DNA of 64,000 nt from Prolixibacteraceae bacterium (GTDB lineage Bacteria; Bacteroidota; Bacteroidia; Bacteroidales; Prolixibacteraceae). Positions 10,250-19,851 of this stretch are shown here, one piece after another (within the stretch, counting starts at the first letter, position 1; each line of letters begins with the position of its first letter). Location of the stretch: the NCBI GenBank assembly GCA_003506435.1, contig DOAQ01000017.1:22972-86971 (forward strand), read 5' to 3'. A program made the translations under genes and the position numbers. The notes below the pieces were generated by a model that ran no database searches, had not been told where the DNA came from, and worked only from the letters and a program-made list of their open reading frames with translations.

Positions 10250-13200
10250 ATGAAATCATTACCCTTACTGCTTATCGCTTTATTTCTAATGGCATCCTGC
10301 TCAAAATACCAAACGTATGAAGGTGTGCCGTTTGAGGAAAAAAATCCTCACGACTGGGAAAATCCTGCTGTTTCTCAGATTAACAGGGAAGCCCAACATG
10401 CCTATTTTATTCCATTTGCCTCTGACGTTCAGGCCAGGGCCAACGACAAATGGGCCTCGCCTTTCATCAAAACATTGAACGGGAAATGGCAATTCCATTT
10501 GTCGCACAATCCATACGAACGTCCGGCCTGGTTTTTCAAAAGTGATTACGACACCCGCGATTGGGACAGCATCCCTGTTCCTTCCAACTGGGAACTACAG
10601 GGATATGATTATCCTATTTATGTAAATATTACATACCCTCATGCAAAAACACCACCGACAATCCAGAAAGATTATAACCCGGTAGGCTCGTACAAACGCA
10701 CATTTACCATTCCTGCTGACTGGACCGGCAAAGAAGTTTTCCTTCATTTCGGAGCTGTCAGTTCAGCCATGTACGTGTGGGTAAACGAACAGATGGTTGG
10801 CTACAGCGAAGACAGCAAAACACCAGCCGAATTCAATATCACCAAATACCTGATTGAAGGAGACAACTCACTTGCCGTTGAAATTTACCGCTGGAGCGAC
10901 GGTTCGTATCTGGAAGATCAGGACTTTTGGCGTATGAGCGGAATCACCCGCGATGTGTACCTTGCCGGACGCAACAAACAATACATCCGCGATTTCAGGG
11001 TAACTTATCCGCTGGTAAATAACTACAAAGACGGCCAGCTTGATATTTCGGCAGAAGTGGTGAACGGCGAAGGCACCCAGGTTGAAGCTGTTCTTTTCGA
11101 CGGAGCAAATATTGTTACAACCCTGAATGCAACGACTTCAGGAAATACAGCCAAACTTTCAGCTTTGGTTCCGGCTGCCAAACCATGGACAGCAGAAACG
11201 CCCAATTTGTACGAACTGCTGATCAGCTTAAAAGAGGGCAACGGACAAGTTCTGGAAGTAATCCGCCAGGACGTCGGTTTCCGCACGGTTGAGATAAAAG
11301 GCGGGAACCTGCTCGTAAACGGCCAGTACATTTATGTAAAAGGTGTAAACATGCACGAACACAATGACACAACCGGTCATGTGATCGATGAAGCACTCAT
11401 GCTGAAAGATATTCAAATGATGAAACTTCATAATATCAACACCATGCGTACCTGTCATTACCCGCAGCCCGAACGCTGGTATGAACTCTGCAACAAATAC
11501 GGACTTTACCTGATTGGCGAAGCAAACATCGAATCGCACGGCATGGGCTACGGCAAAGAATCGCTGGCTAAAGACCCGGCCTGGGGCGAAGCACATATAT
11601 TCCGTACCAAAAATATGTTTGAGCGTGACAAGAACCAACCGGCCATCATCATCTGGTCGCTCGGCAATGAATCAGGCAACGGTGTAAACTTCGAAGCTAC
11701 CTATGATTACCTGAAAAGCGTTGACCAAAGCCGTCCGGTTCAGTACGAACAGGCACATAAGGATGGACGGAATACCGATATTTACTGTCCGATGTATGCA
11801 ACCATCGAGCACATGGTAGAATATGCCAAAACAAATCCAACCCGTCCGTTGATCCAGTGCGAATACGCACATGCCATGGGCAACAGCGTTGGAAATTTAC
11901 AGGACTACTGGGACGCCATCGAAAGCAATAAAGCATTGCAGGGCGGCTGTATCTGGGACTGGGTAGACCAGGGTCTTCTTACAAAAAATGAAAAAGGAGA
12001 GAAATTCTGGGCGCATGGCGGCGACTTTGGACCCGACACGGTTCCTTCCGACGGGAAATTCTGTATGAACGGAATTGTAACGCCGGTACGCGCACCAAAA
12101 CCTCCGATCTACGAAGTAAAAAAAGTATACCAGTACGTCGGGTTCAAGCCCGTTGACCTGAAAAAAGGTGTTATCGAAATCACCAACAAATACGCTTTCC
12201 GTGACCTTTCAGGATTCGATTTTACATGGGAAGTTACAGGCGATGGCGCAATCCTGAAAAACGGACAGATCACAGGTATCGATTTAAAACCGTACGCCAA
12301 AGCGAAAGTTACGCTCGATTTGAGCATCGCACCGGAAGCCGGAGTGGAATATTTCCTGAATATTTATGCCAGACTGAAAAACAAGGAAGGCTTGCTGGAT
12401 GCGGGAACCGAACTGGCAAAAGAACAAATGCAGTTGCCAATCTACAAAGCCATGGCCAAAACACCTTTCTCATCGGTACCCGCATTAAAAGTTGACCAGT
12501 CGGGCGACAAAATTATTCTTTCGGGCGAAGGGTTCAGCATGACGATTGGTAAACAGTCGGGCATCATGGAAAGTTATCAGGTTGCCGGTGCTGAAATGCT
12601 TCAGCAAGGTGTCGTACCGAACTTCTGGAGAGCCCCGACCGACAACGACTTTGGCAACAATCTTCACAAACGCGCGAAAATATGGCGCAAAGCAGGCGAC
12701 CGCCGCACTGTGAAACAAGTTACCGTAAAAGAAGTGACAAACAACCATGCCGTTATTTCAGTCGATATGCAACTGAACAGCGAAAACGGAATCCCGATCG
12801 CCGATTACAGCACCGTATTCAATGTACTGGGCAATGGCGAAATGCTGGTACAGAACCATTTCAAAATGCTGAGCGACACTTTGCCTGAAATTCCGCTTCT
12901 GGGAATCAATTTGCAGATGCCGCGCAAATATGACCAGATTAGCTGGCTGGGACGCGGCCCTCACGAATCGTACGCCGACCGCAAAACCAGCGCTTTTGTT
13001 GGCTTGTATTCAGGTTCCGTGTCCGATCAGTATTTTCCCTATCTGCGCCCGCAGGAAAACGGGAACAAGACCGATGTACGCTGGATGACCGTAACCGACG
13101 CAGCCGGCAACGGGTTGATGTTCTCCGGAAACCCGCTCATTGAAGCATACGCACATCATTACATCATGGAAGATTTCGAATCGCTCGAAAAGACATACGT

Positions 13201-13435
13201 TCAAGGTAGCCGGAGCCAGAAACAGTTCCATCGCCACCCATGCGATGTAAAACCGCGCGATCTGACTTCTGTTGGCGTCAACTTCAAACAAATGGGCGTA
13301 GGAGGCGACAATAGCTGGGGTGCATGGACCCACAAGGAATATCGATTGACAGACCGGGAATACAGCTATTCATTCCATATAAGTCCGATTACAACCGGTA
13401 AAAAAGCTACTGACATAGCCAAAATTGTTTACTAA
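10250..13435 (+). CDS. beta-galactosidase, glycoside hydrolase family 2 (LacZ type), lipoprotein
   Basis: This 1061-residue enzyme has the five-domain LacZ architecture: a sugar-binding domain, an immunoglobulin-like domain, the TIM barrel, a second beta domain and the C-terminal small-chain domain. The general acid/base is Glu474 in WSLGNESGN and the nucleophile is Glu538 in IQCEYAHAMGN. The start at 10250 gives a lipoprotein signal (hydrophobic core then MASCSK), so it should be exported and lipid-anchored, unlike cytoplasmic E. coli LacZ. It probably removes terminal beta-galactose from imported or surface glycans. The gene stands alone, with no SusC/SusD pair nearby. Confidence 0.94.
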   Translation: MKSLPLLLIALFLMASCSKYQTYEGVPFEEKNPHDWENPAVSQINREAQHAYFIPFASDVQARANDKWASPFIKTLNGKWQFHLSHNPYERPAWFFKSDYDTRDWDSIPVPSNWELQGYDYPIYVNITYPHAKTPPTIQKDYNPVGSYKRTFTIPADWTGKEVFLHFGAVSSAMYVWVNEQMVGYSEDSKTPAEFNITKYLIEGDNSLAVEIYRWSDGSYLEDQDFWRMSGITRDVYLAGRNKQYIRDFRVTYPLVNNYKDGQLDISAEVVNGEGTQVEAVLFDGANIVTTLNATTSGNTAKLSALVPAAKPWTAETPNLYELLISLKEGNGQVLEVIRQDVGFRTVEIKGGNLLVNGQYIYVKGVNMHEHNDTTGHVIDEALMLKDIQMMKLHNINTMRTCHYPQPERWYELCNKYGLYLIGEANIESHGMGYGKESLAKDPAWGEAHIFRTKNMFERDKNQPAIIIWSLGNESGNGVNFEATYDYLKSVDQSRPVQYEQAHKDGRNTDIYCPMYATIEHMVEYAKTNPTRPLIQCEYAHAMGNSVGNLQDYWDAIESNKALQGGCIWDWVDQGLLTKNEKGEKFWAHGGDFGPDTVPSDGKFCMNGIVTPVRAPKPPIYEVKKVYQYVGFKPVDLKKGVIEITNKYAFRDLSGFDFTWEVTGDGAILKNGQITGIDLKPYAKAKVTLDLSIAPEAGVEYFLNIYARLKNKEGLLDAGTELAKEQMQLPIYKAMAKTPFSSVPALKVDQSGDKIILSGEGFSMTIGKQSGIMESYQVAGAEMLQQGVVPNFWRAPTDNDFGNNLHKRAKIWRKAGDRRTVKQVTVKEVTNNHAVISVDMQLNSENGIPIADYSTVFNVLGNGEMLVQNHFKMLSDTLPEIPLLGINLQMPRKYDQISWLGRGPHESYADRKTSAFVGLYSGSVSDQYFPYLRPQENGNKTDVRWMTVTDAAGNGLMFSGNPLIEAYAHHYIMEDFESLEKTYVQGSRSQKQFHRHPCDVKPRDLTSVGVNFKQMGVGGDNSWGAWTHKEYRLTDREYSYSFHISPITTGKKATDIAKIVY

Positions 13436-13869
13436 AATACAAGCGGAATTTTTTATCACAAATCAATGTCGTTTGAGTTAAGAAACAATACAATTGAAAC
13501 ATTTCAGATGCTTTTTGTGAATCTTTGAGAATTAGAGACTTTGTGGCTAATTTTTTCCTGCCACAAAAACACAAAAGGCACAAAGTATTCACGAAGAATA
13601 CCTTATTTAAACGATATTGTATCACAAATAGTAATCATGCAAAGCCGCACTCTTCACCGGGTGCGGCTTTTTTGTGATTAATTCAATTTTTTGCAGAGCA
13701 GGCAAAATGGTTCACAGATAAATCTTCAGTTGTCCTTAAATCCGGAAAACAAAATCCCCTTCTGTATAATAAAGTTTGCTATTTTTGGTCATATAAAGGT
13801 TCATTTTATAAGACATAAAGCAAGTTGTTTTTGACTTAAAGGTACCCAAAACCGTAAAAAGATACAGAA
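13436..13869. other. 434-bp intergenic region with two hairpins
   Basis: Besides the terminator at 13641-13673, there is an inverted repeat at about 13541-13567 (TTTGTGGC ... GCCACAAA) followed by an ACAAAAGGCACAAAG tract typical of Bacteroidota intergenic repeats. A TATTTTTG at 13780-13787 may be the -7 element of rsgA. No ORF is credible. Confidence 0.5.
13641..13673 (+). terminator. rho-independent terminator
   Basis: The stem AGCCGCAC / GTGCGGCT with a short loop is followed by a T run. It is about 200 bp downstream of the beta-galactosidase stop and upstream of rsgA. Confidence 0.75.
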
Positions 13870-14940
13870 ATGAGATTAGAGGACCTTGGATATAATAACA
13901 AACTGGAAAAATTCAGGATAGAACAAGATCTTGATAATTTTGAGATTGGAAGGATTATTGCGGAACACAAGGAACGCTATATTATCAAGACCACAAAAGG
14001 TGATTTTGAAGCCGAGATAACCGGAAATATGCGTTTTACTGCTAAAAGTCGTGAAGATTTTCCGGCAGTAGGTGATTGGGTTGTCCTATCAACGTATGAT
14101 TCTGATTTTGCGATAATTCATAAAATATTTCCACGGTTCTCAATTATAAAAAGGGAGGCAGTAGGGCAATCCGGAGAGATTCAGATTATAGCAACAAATA
14201 TTGATTATGCTTTTTTAGTTCAGGCCGTTGATCGGGATTTTAATATCAACAGGCTTGAAAGATACCTGACAATCTGTAATTCTTCGAAAGTTAGCCCTAT
14301 CATCGTACTCAGCAAAACGGATTTAATAAATGAGGAAAAAGTTTCTGAAATACTGGACAGCATAAAACTACGGATTAAAAATGTTCCAGTTATTGCAATA
14401 AGTAACGAAAATCAGAATGGATACGAAGCAATTAAAAAAGTTATTCAAAAAGGTAAAACGTATTGCATGCTTGGTTCTTCAGGAGTGGGAAAATCCACTT
14501 TATTGAATAATCTTTCCGGCGGAGCCATAATGAAAACGGGTACAATCAGTCAAAGCACAAATAAAGGGAGACATGTTACAAGTCACAGAGAATTGGTTAT
14601 TCTCGAAATTGGTGGGATATTGATTGATAATCCGGGCATGCGGGAAGTTGGAATAGCGGATGCAACAAGCGGATTAGAAATAACCTTTGACAAAATTATT
14701 GAGCTTTCTCAAAGATGCAAATTCACAGACTGTACACACATTAATGAGACGGATTGTGCAGTACTTGAAGCTGTTAAAAATGGAGTCGTTGATAAATCTT
14801 CGTATGAAAATTACCTGAAAATGGAAAGAGAAAAGGAGCATTTCGAATCAACAGTTGCTGAAAAGCGAAAAAAGGAGAAGATTTTTGGAAAGATCGTCAA
14901 AGAGTATTACAAAAAGGACATAAAACAAAGAAAGTACTAA
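13870..14940 (+). CDS. rsgA: ribosome small subunit-dependent GTPase A
   Basis: This 356-residue circularly permuted GTPase matures the 30S subunit. It has an N-terminal OB-fold, then G4 (SKTD, 148-151), G1 (GSSGVGKST, 202-210) and G3 (DNPGM), in the permuted order diagnostic of RsgA. A C-terminal zinc knuckle with CKFTDCTHINETDC follows. The final 30 residues are Lys-rich and may bind RNA. Codon use is clearly more AT-rich than in the genes on either side, and it stands alone next to the AT-rich module at 15.1-17.1 kb. It may be a transferred second copy of rsgA, but the rest of the genome is needed to say so. Confidence 0.93.
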   Translation: MRLEDLGYNNKLEKFRIEQDLDNFEIGRIIAEHKERYIIKTTKGDFEAEITGNMRFTAKSREDFPAVGDWVVLSTYDSDFAIIHKIFPRFSIIKREAVGQSGEIQIIATNIDYAFLVQAVDRDFNINRLERYLTICNSSKVSPIIVLSKTDLINEEKVSEILDSIKLRIKNVPVIAISNENQNGYEAIKKVIQKGKTYCMLGSSGVGKSTLLNNLSGGAIMKTGTISQSTNKGRHVTSHRELVILEIGGILIDNPGMREVGIADATSGLEITFDKIIELSQRCKFTDCTHINETDCAVLEAVKNGVVDKSSYENYLKMEREKEHFESTVAEKRKKEKIFGKIVKEYYKKDIKQRKY

Positions 14941-15139
14941 ACAAACATCGCGTATATCGCCAATGCAAAGACAGTGAGTATTCTAATTTGACACACTTAT
15001 TTGAACAGCGTCACAGATACTTTTATCAAACCAGCGATTTCAAAACTTACAATACCTCAACTCGGAAACCGATAACTCCCAGAACACAAAATGATAAAAT
15101 CGCGACGTTTCGCTATTGTAAAATTCTCAACTGAGATAA

Positions 15140-15622
15140 TTATGAATTATTTATATCAATAATAGTATCCATCAAAGATTTACTGATCTCTGCTTGTTTT
15201 TTAACTATTTCCTGTTTGTGAAGTTGACTGATAGTAACCGAAGATTTGTTAAATGCATCGTTAAAATCTTGATGATTGGTAATAATATCACGGAGATCAT
15301 GATTTAGATCTTTAGCCCCGAAATTTGAAATTTTATGAATGTTTTTCAATGTCTCTTCAAGGTTTATTAATCGCATATTCATAACCTGAAACCAATTATT
15401 TGTACTATTAAAAGTAAATTTTCCTCCAAATAAGTCTATGAGAAATTTCCGATAATCTTCACGGATATTTTTAATTTCGTTCATAAAATAGTCTTTAATC
15501 GCACGTTTATTGGAGATTCTTTTACTAATAATTAATGCAATTGCAATACCTAAAATAGCGTTGACAGCAATACCAGAAACATTAATCCAGTCAGAAGAAT
15601 TTAGGTAGCAGAGTAGTAACAT
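15140..15622 (-). CDS. single-pass membrane protein with coiled-coil tail, third gene of the STAS/ATPase module
   Basis: I do not recognise this 160-residue protein. It has a hydrophobic segment at about residues 14-34 (VSGIAVNAILGIAIALIIS) followed by a long charged, helical region likely to form a coiled coil facing the cytoplasm. It begins 25 bp after the stop of the STAS-like gene and shares its AT-rich composition, so it is probably the last gene of a three-gene operon. It could be the membrane effector or sensor of that module; this is inference from order only. Confidence 0.65.
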   Translation of the reverse strand: MLLLCYLNSSDWINVSGIAVNAILGIAIALIISKRISNKRAIKDYFMNEIKNIREDYRKFLIDLFGGKFTFNSTNNWFQVMNMRLINLEETLKNIHKISNFGAKDLNHDLRDIITNHQDFNDAFNKSSVTISQLHKQEIVKKQAEISKSLMDTIIDINNS

Positions 15623-15647
15623 ACTTACACTGATTTTAGATTTTATT

Positions 15648-16001
15648 TCATATTTTCTCTAATCGTTTTTCTTCCCACTCTGGAATAGTTTCTTTAAAAA
15701 TCATTTCTTTCCAATCTGGCTCCAACTCTGAAACAACAAGTAGATGTCTCAATACCACGCCCATACTATATTTTAAAACCAATTCACCAAATGCTTCATC
15801 AAGGAATGAAGAAGCATATCCAGCAGTCCCATCCAAATCAATTTCAAGTTTACCACCTTCTTCAATGACATCTGCCATTAGTTTGTCTAAAACATTCTCA
15901 AAAAACTTCTGCCCTGAGTCTTCACCCTGATTCTTATATCTAGGTCCTGGGTAATTTGTAAACTCTTTGGCTACACTGTATTTTTTTATACTATTTTCCA
16001 T
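15648..16001 (-). CDS. STAS-like domain protein (DUF4325)
   Basis: This 117-residue protein matches the DUF4325 pattern: an EIDLDG strand followed by GYASSFLDEAFGELV, the SSFxDExFG signature of this STAS-like family. STAS domains act as anti-anti-sigma or partner-switch components that bind GHKL ATPases. The gene start overlaps the end of the ATPase gene by 11 bp, so the two are very probably translated together. Paired GHKL-ATPase and DUF4325 genes are common in accessory regions of bacteria. What they regulate is not known. Confidence 0.8.
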   Translation of the reverse strand: MENSIKKYSVAKEFTNYPGPRYKNQGEDSGQKFFENVLDKLMADVIEEGGKLEIDLDGTAGYASSFLDEAFGELVLKYSMGVVLRHLLVVSELEPDWKEMIFKETIPEWEEKRLEKI

Positions 16002-17058
16002 TTGATAAACATTTTAAATCAATTTCCCAGTAATAAAAAGTGCCTGCAAATTTATTATTTATTAATTTACCAATATTGCTTTCAAAATCCAAATAAACAT
16101 TATCCGTAATAAGTAATAATTTATTAATCTTTCCATCTTCAGAAATCTTCTTTATCCTTGGTAACCCTTTATTTCGATTAATTTCATTTGTTCTTGAACC
16201 ATATTTCTTATTAAAGGCATCTTGCAATACTTCAACATTTTTACCAAGAATTTTGTCCCGTAGTTCAACTGGATATTTTCTATTTAAAGTGTTTATAATC
16301 CCTGTCCCATTATCCGTAAACGTGAAACTAACTATTTTGTTTTCTTCATCACAATGCATTCCTAGCATCCAATGTTTATTTTCTTCGTATGCGTGTTCTA
16401 TTGCATTTGGAGCCATCTCCATTATTAAGCTATACGCCGGAGGATAATTATCTCTACTTCCTGTGAGAAAATAAACTGCCTGTAAGATTGCTTTTCCAAC
16501 ACTTTCATTTCTTGTATGCTCTCTCCCAAGCTTTAAAATCAAATCATGATTATTATTAACTGCAAATGACTCTCCATTTAGTTTTCTCATATGATTAAGA
16601 TATCCAGAGTTATGAAAGAACTCATGTGACTTTTGATCTAATGGCAATTTACCAATAAAGTTAAAGTCATAAAACGAAATATCAAATTGCGCAGACAATA
16701 AGAGACTAATCGCTCCAATATCAACATTGGTTATATCGGACATATCCAAGTATAAAGTATCAAACAATTTCTCATAAGACTTTACATTTTTGAAATTGTT
16801 AATAAACTTCAACACTCCCTCGGTGTTTTCTAGTAATGAAAAATTAGGAGGAGCCCTATATGTTTTCTGACGAGGTTTTTGATATCGTTCTATTGGTTTA
16901 TTAAGCCTTGGTCTAGAATAATTAAGTTTTTTTTGCCCAATATCTGTGTGAGGTCTTAATCGACCTCTTCGGAAGGCTTTATTCCGTTTTTTTTGTTTAA
17001 GGCCTTTCCTGCTACGAATTTCTAAGTATATTCTTTGTTTTAGGCTGAGCTTCTTCAA
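15991..17058 (-). CDS. STAS-like plus GHKL (HATPase_c) ATP-binding protein
   Basis: This 355-residue protein has a very basic N-terminus (residues 1-70). A STAS-like stretch follows around 100-125 (LYLDMSDITNVDIGAISLL). A GHKL ATPase domain covers about 185-345, with the N-box Glu214-Asn218-His222 in EMAPNAIEHA and the G1 box DNGTG at 249-253. This resembles anti-sigma or serine-kinase-like ATPases of partner-switching systems rather than a sensor histidine kinase, because there is no phospho-acceptor His domain. It is the first gene of the module and begins about 200 bp from the 3' end of a tRNA-Gly gene. The basic tail may bind nucleic acid; that is inference. Confidence 0.78.
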   Translation of the reverse strand: MKKLSLKQRIYLEIRSRKGLKQKKRNKAFRRGRLRPHTDIGQKKLNYSRPRLNKPIERYQKPRQKTYRAPPNFSLLENTEGVLKFINNFKNVKSYEKLFDTLYLDMSDITNVDIGAISLLLSAQFDISFYDFNFIGKLPLDQKSHEFFHNSGYLNHMRKLNGESFAVNNNHDLILKLGREHTRNESVGKAILQAVYFLTGSRDNYPPAYSLIMEMAPNAIEHAYEENKHWMLGMHCDEENKIVSFTFTDNGTGIINTLNRKYPVELRDKILGKNVEVLQDAFNKKYGSRTNEINRNKGLPRIKKISEDGKINKLLLITDNVYLDFESNIGKLINNKFAGTFYYWEIDLKCLSNGK

Positions 17059-17255
17059 TATCCTAAATTTTATTTATTAAATATTGTTCGATAATTTATC
17101 AGCCTTTTCAAGGTGGCTTTTCATTTAAGTTACAGAAATAAAAAATACTTAGTAAATACCACTAAAGCTATTATTTGCATACAATATATGAAAATTGTAT
17201 GCAAATAAAAAATCATCTACATCTTAAACTAGCTGCAAATGATTAATTTAAAGTG

Positions 17256-17327
17256 AGCGGGAAACGGGGATCGAACCCGCGGCCCTCAGCTTGGGAAGCT
17301 GATGCTCTACCACTGAGCTACTCCCGC
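17256..17327 (-). tRNA. tRNA-Gly(CCC)
   Basis: Read on the minus strand, it folds into a full cloverleaf: acceptor GCGGGAG paired with TTTCCCGC, D-arm with GCTC/GAGC, an anticodon stem CAGC/GCTG around the loop TTCCCAA giving anticodon CCC, and T-arm with GTTCGATC. The discriminator base is U and no CCA is encoded. Its 3' end faces the AT-rich STAS/GHKL module. Confidence 0.95.
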
Positions 17328-17416
17328 AGAGCGAAGGCAAATTTAAACTATTTTTTTTTCTGAAGCACGAAAAGGCAACAAACTTTCGGGAAAAATTTGT
17401 GAGCATTTGTTACATC

Positions 17417-17447
17417 TTGTTTTCCTTCCGGCGAAATAATATCTTTG
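17417..17447 (+). promoter_or_regulatory. candidate promoter for the DUF4010 gene
   Basis: A TTG at 17417-17419, a 20-nt spacer and TATCTTTG at 17440-17447 fit the Bacteroidota -33/-7 pattern. The element ends 17 nt before the ATG at 17465. Confidence 0.5.
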
Positions 17448-17464
17448 TTTGTAAAGCGATAATC

Positions 17465-18748
17465 ATGGACATACAAAATTATATTCCTGCCGAAATCATC
17501 AACTTTTTCCTGGTGCTGGTTTTTTCGCTGCTGATAGGCCTCGGGCAACGCCGCCTGCACCTCGAAGACGACGAAAAACAATTGTTCGGCACCGACCGCA
17601 CATTTACATTTATCGGTCTGCTCGGATATGTTCTTTTCCTTACCGGCAAAGGTAATTTTATTCCTTTTCTCACCGGCTTCGTTATTATCGGCATCCTGCT
17701 GGGCATTCAATATTTCCTAAAAATCAGGATGAACAAAAACTTCGGGCTCACTACTTCTATTCTTGCCCTGCTTACCTATTGCCTCCCCGTGATGATCTTC
17801 ACCCAACCCATCTGGCTGGTGCTTTCGTTCGTGGTGTCTATCCTCATTTTAACCGAAATGAAAAGCCTGTTCATCTCCCTTTCGAAAAAAGCTTCAGAAG
17901 AAGAATTTATTACGCTGTCCAAGTTCATTGCTTTTGCCGGAATAATCCTGCCCCTGCTTCCTTCCGAAAATATTTCCGATATAATTCCGGTTTCACCCTA
18001 CACGATATGGCTGGCAATAATGGTGGTTTCCGGAATTTCGTACATCAGCTACCTCATTAAAAAATTTATTTTTCCCGATTCAGGATTAATGCTCACCGGC
18101 TTGCTTGGCGGTATTTACAGCAGCACGGCCACCACCGTGATCCTGGCCCGGCGCGAAAAAAAAGAAGGCACCGGGCTGCAGTCGGTTTCGGCCATCATGC
18201 TGGCCAACGGAATGATGTACCTGCGGGTGCTGGTGCTGGCCTTCCTGTTCAACCAGTCGATCGGCCGCATGCTGACCATCCCATTCCTTATCATGTTTGG
18301 AGTGGCTTTTGGCTTATCAAAGTTTATTGCCATGAAAGGAAAGGATAATGTGGTACAAACCCCTGTTACCACGGAAAAGCCAACCGAGAAAAACCCTCTT
18401 GAGCTACGGACAGCAACTATTTTCGGTATTTTATTTGTGGCATTTGCACTGATTACCGAAAACGTAATGAAACACTACGGAAGCAGTGGCGTCACAGGAC
18501 TTGCTTTTGTAGTTGGGATATTCGATGTTGATCCGTTCCTGTTGTACCTTTTGCAACAGCATTCCGGGATTTTGAACACGACTATCCTTCTGGCTATCAT
18601 CAACGCTACCAACAGCAACAACCTGATGAAAATGGTTTATGCCGTTTCGCTGAGCAGCAACGAGTCGAAAAAACCGCTGGTACTGTGCTTTGCAAGCTTG
18701 GTTGCCGCAGGGTTGCTTGTTTCGCTGGTGGTTTTTCTGCTGAACTGA
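17465..18748 (+). CDS. MgtC/SapB family membrane protein, DUF4010
   Basis: This 427-residue polytopic protein has an N-terminal MgtC-like part (FSLLIGLGQRR and GTDRTFTFIGLLG near residues 20-55) and a long C-terminal DUF4010 membrane region with about ten segments. It also has the conserved GGIYSSTATTVILARR and a late INATNSNNLMKM motif. DUF4010 proteins are widespread with no firm function; a role in Mg2+ homeostasis is only suggested by the MgtC part. The ATG at 17465 is chosen because upstream codons run through the promoter. It converges with the PfkB gene. Confidence 0.85.
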   Translation: MDIQNYIPAEIINFFLVLVFSLLIGLGQRRLHLEDDEKQLFGTDRTFTFIGLLGYVLFLTGKGNFIPFLTGFVIIGILLGIQYFLKIRMNKNFGLTTSILALLTYCLPVMIFTQPIWLVLSFVVSILILTEMKSLFISLSKKASEEEFITLSKFIAFAGIILPLLPSENISDIIPVSPYTIWLAIMVVSGISYISYLIKKFIFPDSGLMLTGLLGGIYSSTATTVILARREKKEGTGLQSVSAIMLANGMMYLRVLVLAFLFNQSIGRMLTIPFLIMFGVAFGLSKFIAMKGKDNVVQTPVTTEKPTEKNPLELRTATIFGILFVAFALITENVMKHYGSSGVTGLAFVVGIFDVDPFLLYLLQQHSGILNTTILLAIINATNSNNLMKMVYAVSLSSNESKKPLVLCFASLVAAGLLVSLVVFLLN

Positions 18749-18787
18749 CGATGTATCCGGCAATCGCTCAGCAGATGCTATTGCTCG

Positions 18788-19720
18788 TCATATATGCGAT
18801 GTGAATAGCGCGTGAATAGCGCGTTCGTGTTCCTGCGTCATAAAATTCAGAACATCAGGTTTACTGAACGGAACAGTGGCGCCTTTGGTAGTTGCAGCCA
18901 GCGCACCGGAAGCATTGCCAAAATCAAGTGCTGCTTGTAATTCTTCGCCTGCAAGGTACGAGTGGATAAACCCGGCCGAAAAAGCATCACCCGATCCCAC
19001 TGTATCAACCAGTTTTACCTTGTAACCCGCCGTATAACAAACGTCGTTATTGCTGCTGATCAGAAATGCGCCTTTCGGGCCAAGCGTCACCAGAATTAAG
19101 TCAAGCCCGAAGCGCGAAACCAGTTCACCGGCCATATTCCGGAGATCATTGCAAAAAAGCCCGGTAAGTTGTTTCACTTGCAACAGCTCTTCATCGTTAA
19201 TTTTTAAAATATTGGCAGCCATCAGGCTTTCCTTCACCGTTTCTTTTGTATAACAATCTTTTCTCAGGTTGATATCCAGAAACTTGATCGCTTCGCCCGA
19301 CTCTTTGATCAATTCCTTCAGTGTATTTTTCGAAATTCCGTAACGCTGGATCAGAGAACCAAAATACAGGCAATCGGCCTGCCGTACCTGTTCTGTCATT
19401 TCCGACGACAGTTCGATGTGGTCGTAAGCAACATCGCGGATGATGGTAAAATCGGGAGTGCCTTCAGCATCTATTTTTACATCCACCGTACCGGTCGGGA
19501 ATTCGTAGTCTGTTTGTATATGTTCGTCCGACAGGCCGATTGCAAGCACTGCTTTTCGCGCTTTCTCGCCCAGCTCATCGTTACCCAGCCGGGTAATGAG
19601 GGTTCCCTCGTCACCAAACGAATTGATCCGGAAAATAAAATTGGCAGGCGCCCCGCCCAGCACTTCGCCTGAAGGAAGCAGGTCCCACAGCAATTCGCCG
19701 TATGCAACAATTTTAGCCAT
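18788..19720 (-). CDS. PfkB-family carbohydrate kinase (fructokinase-like)
   Basis: This 310-residue ribokinase-fold kinase has the N-terminal GELLWDLLPSGEVLGGAPANF substrate loop (about 8-28) and the C-terminal signature DTVGSGDAFSAGF with the catalytic Asp. The sequence between is closest in style to fructokinase or 5-dehydro-2-deoxygluconokinase-like members. A fructose substrate is plausible but unproven. Near its 3' end there is a short direct duplication (GTGAATAGCGC twice at about 18800-18822) inside the last codons. It is convergent with the DUF4010 gene. Confidence 0.88.
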   Translation of the reverse strand: MAKIVAYGELLWDLLPSGEVLGGAPANFIFRINSFGDEGTLITRLGNDELGEKARKAVLAIGLSDEHIQTDYEFPTGTVDVKIDAEGTPDFTIIRDVAYDHIELSSEMTEQVRQADCLYFGSLIQRYGISKNTLKELIKESGEAIKFLDINLRKDCYTKETVKESLMAANILKINDEELLQVKQLTGLFCNDLRNMAGELVSRFGLDLILVTLGPKGAFLISSNNDVCYTAGYKVKLVDTVGSGDAFSAGFIHSYLAGEELQAALDFGNASGALAATTKGATVPFSKPDVLNFMTQEHERAIHALFTSHI

Positions 19721-19851
19721 AAACAGTCTCCTGATTGAGGTTCTAAAAATAGTATAAATGAAATGATTGCCCTAATTTTCGCAGATAAGCTTTTTGAATA
19801 TTCCAGCTTGATCAAAAATCCTTCTATTTTTGTTTATACTAAAAACAGGCA

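Noticed and set aside
10208..10250. Longer start for the beta-galactosidase
   Set aside because: The ATG at 10250 gives a good lipoprotein signal directly; the longer form adds an unlikely leader.
14941..15139. Duplicate of the tRNA-Gly 3' end as an att site
   Set aside because: Only a weak likeness (GGAAACCGATAACTCCC) to the tRNA end; not close enough to call an attachment site.
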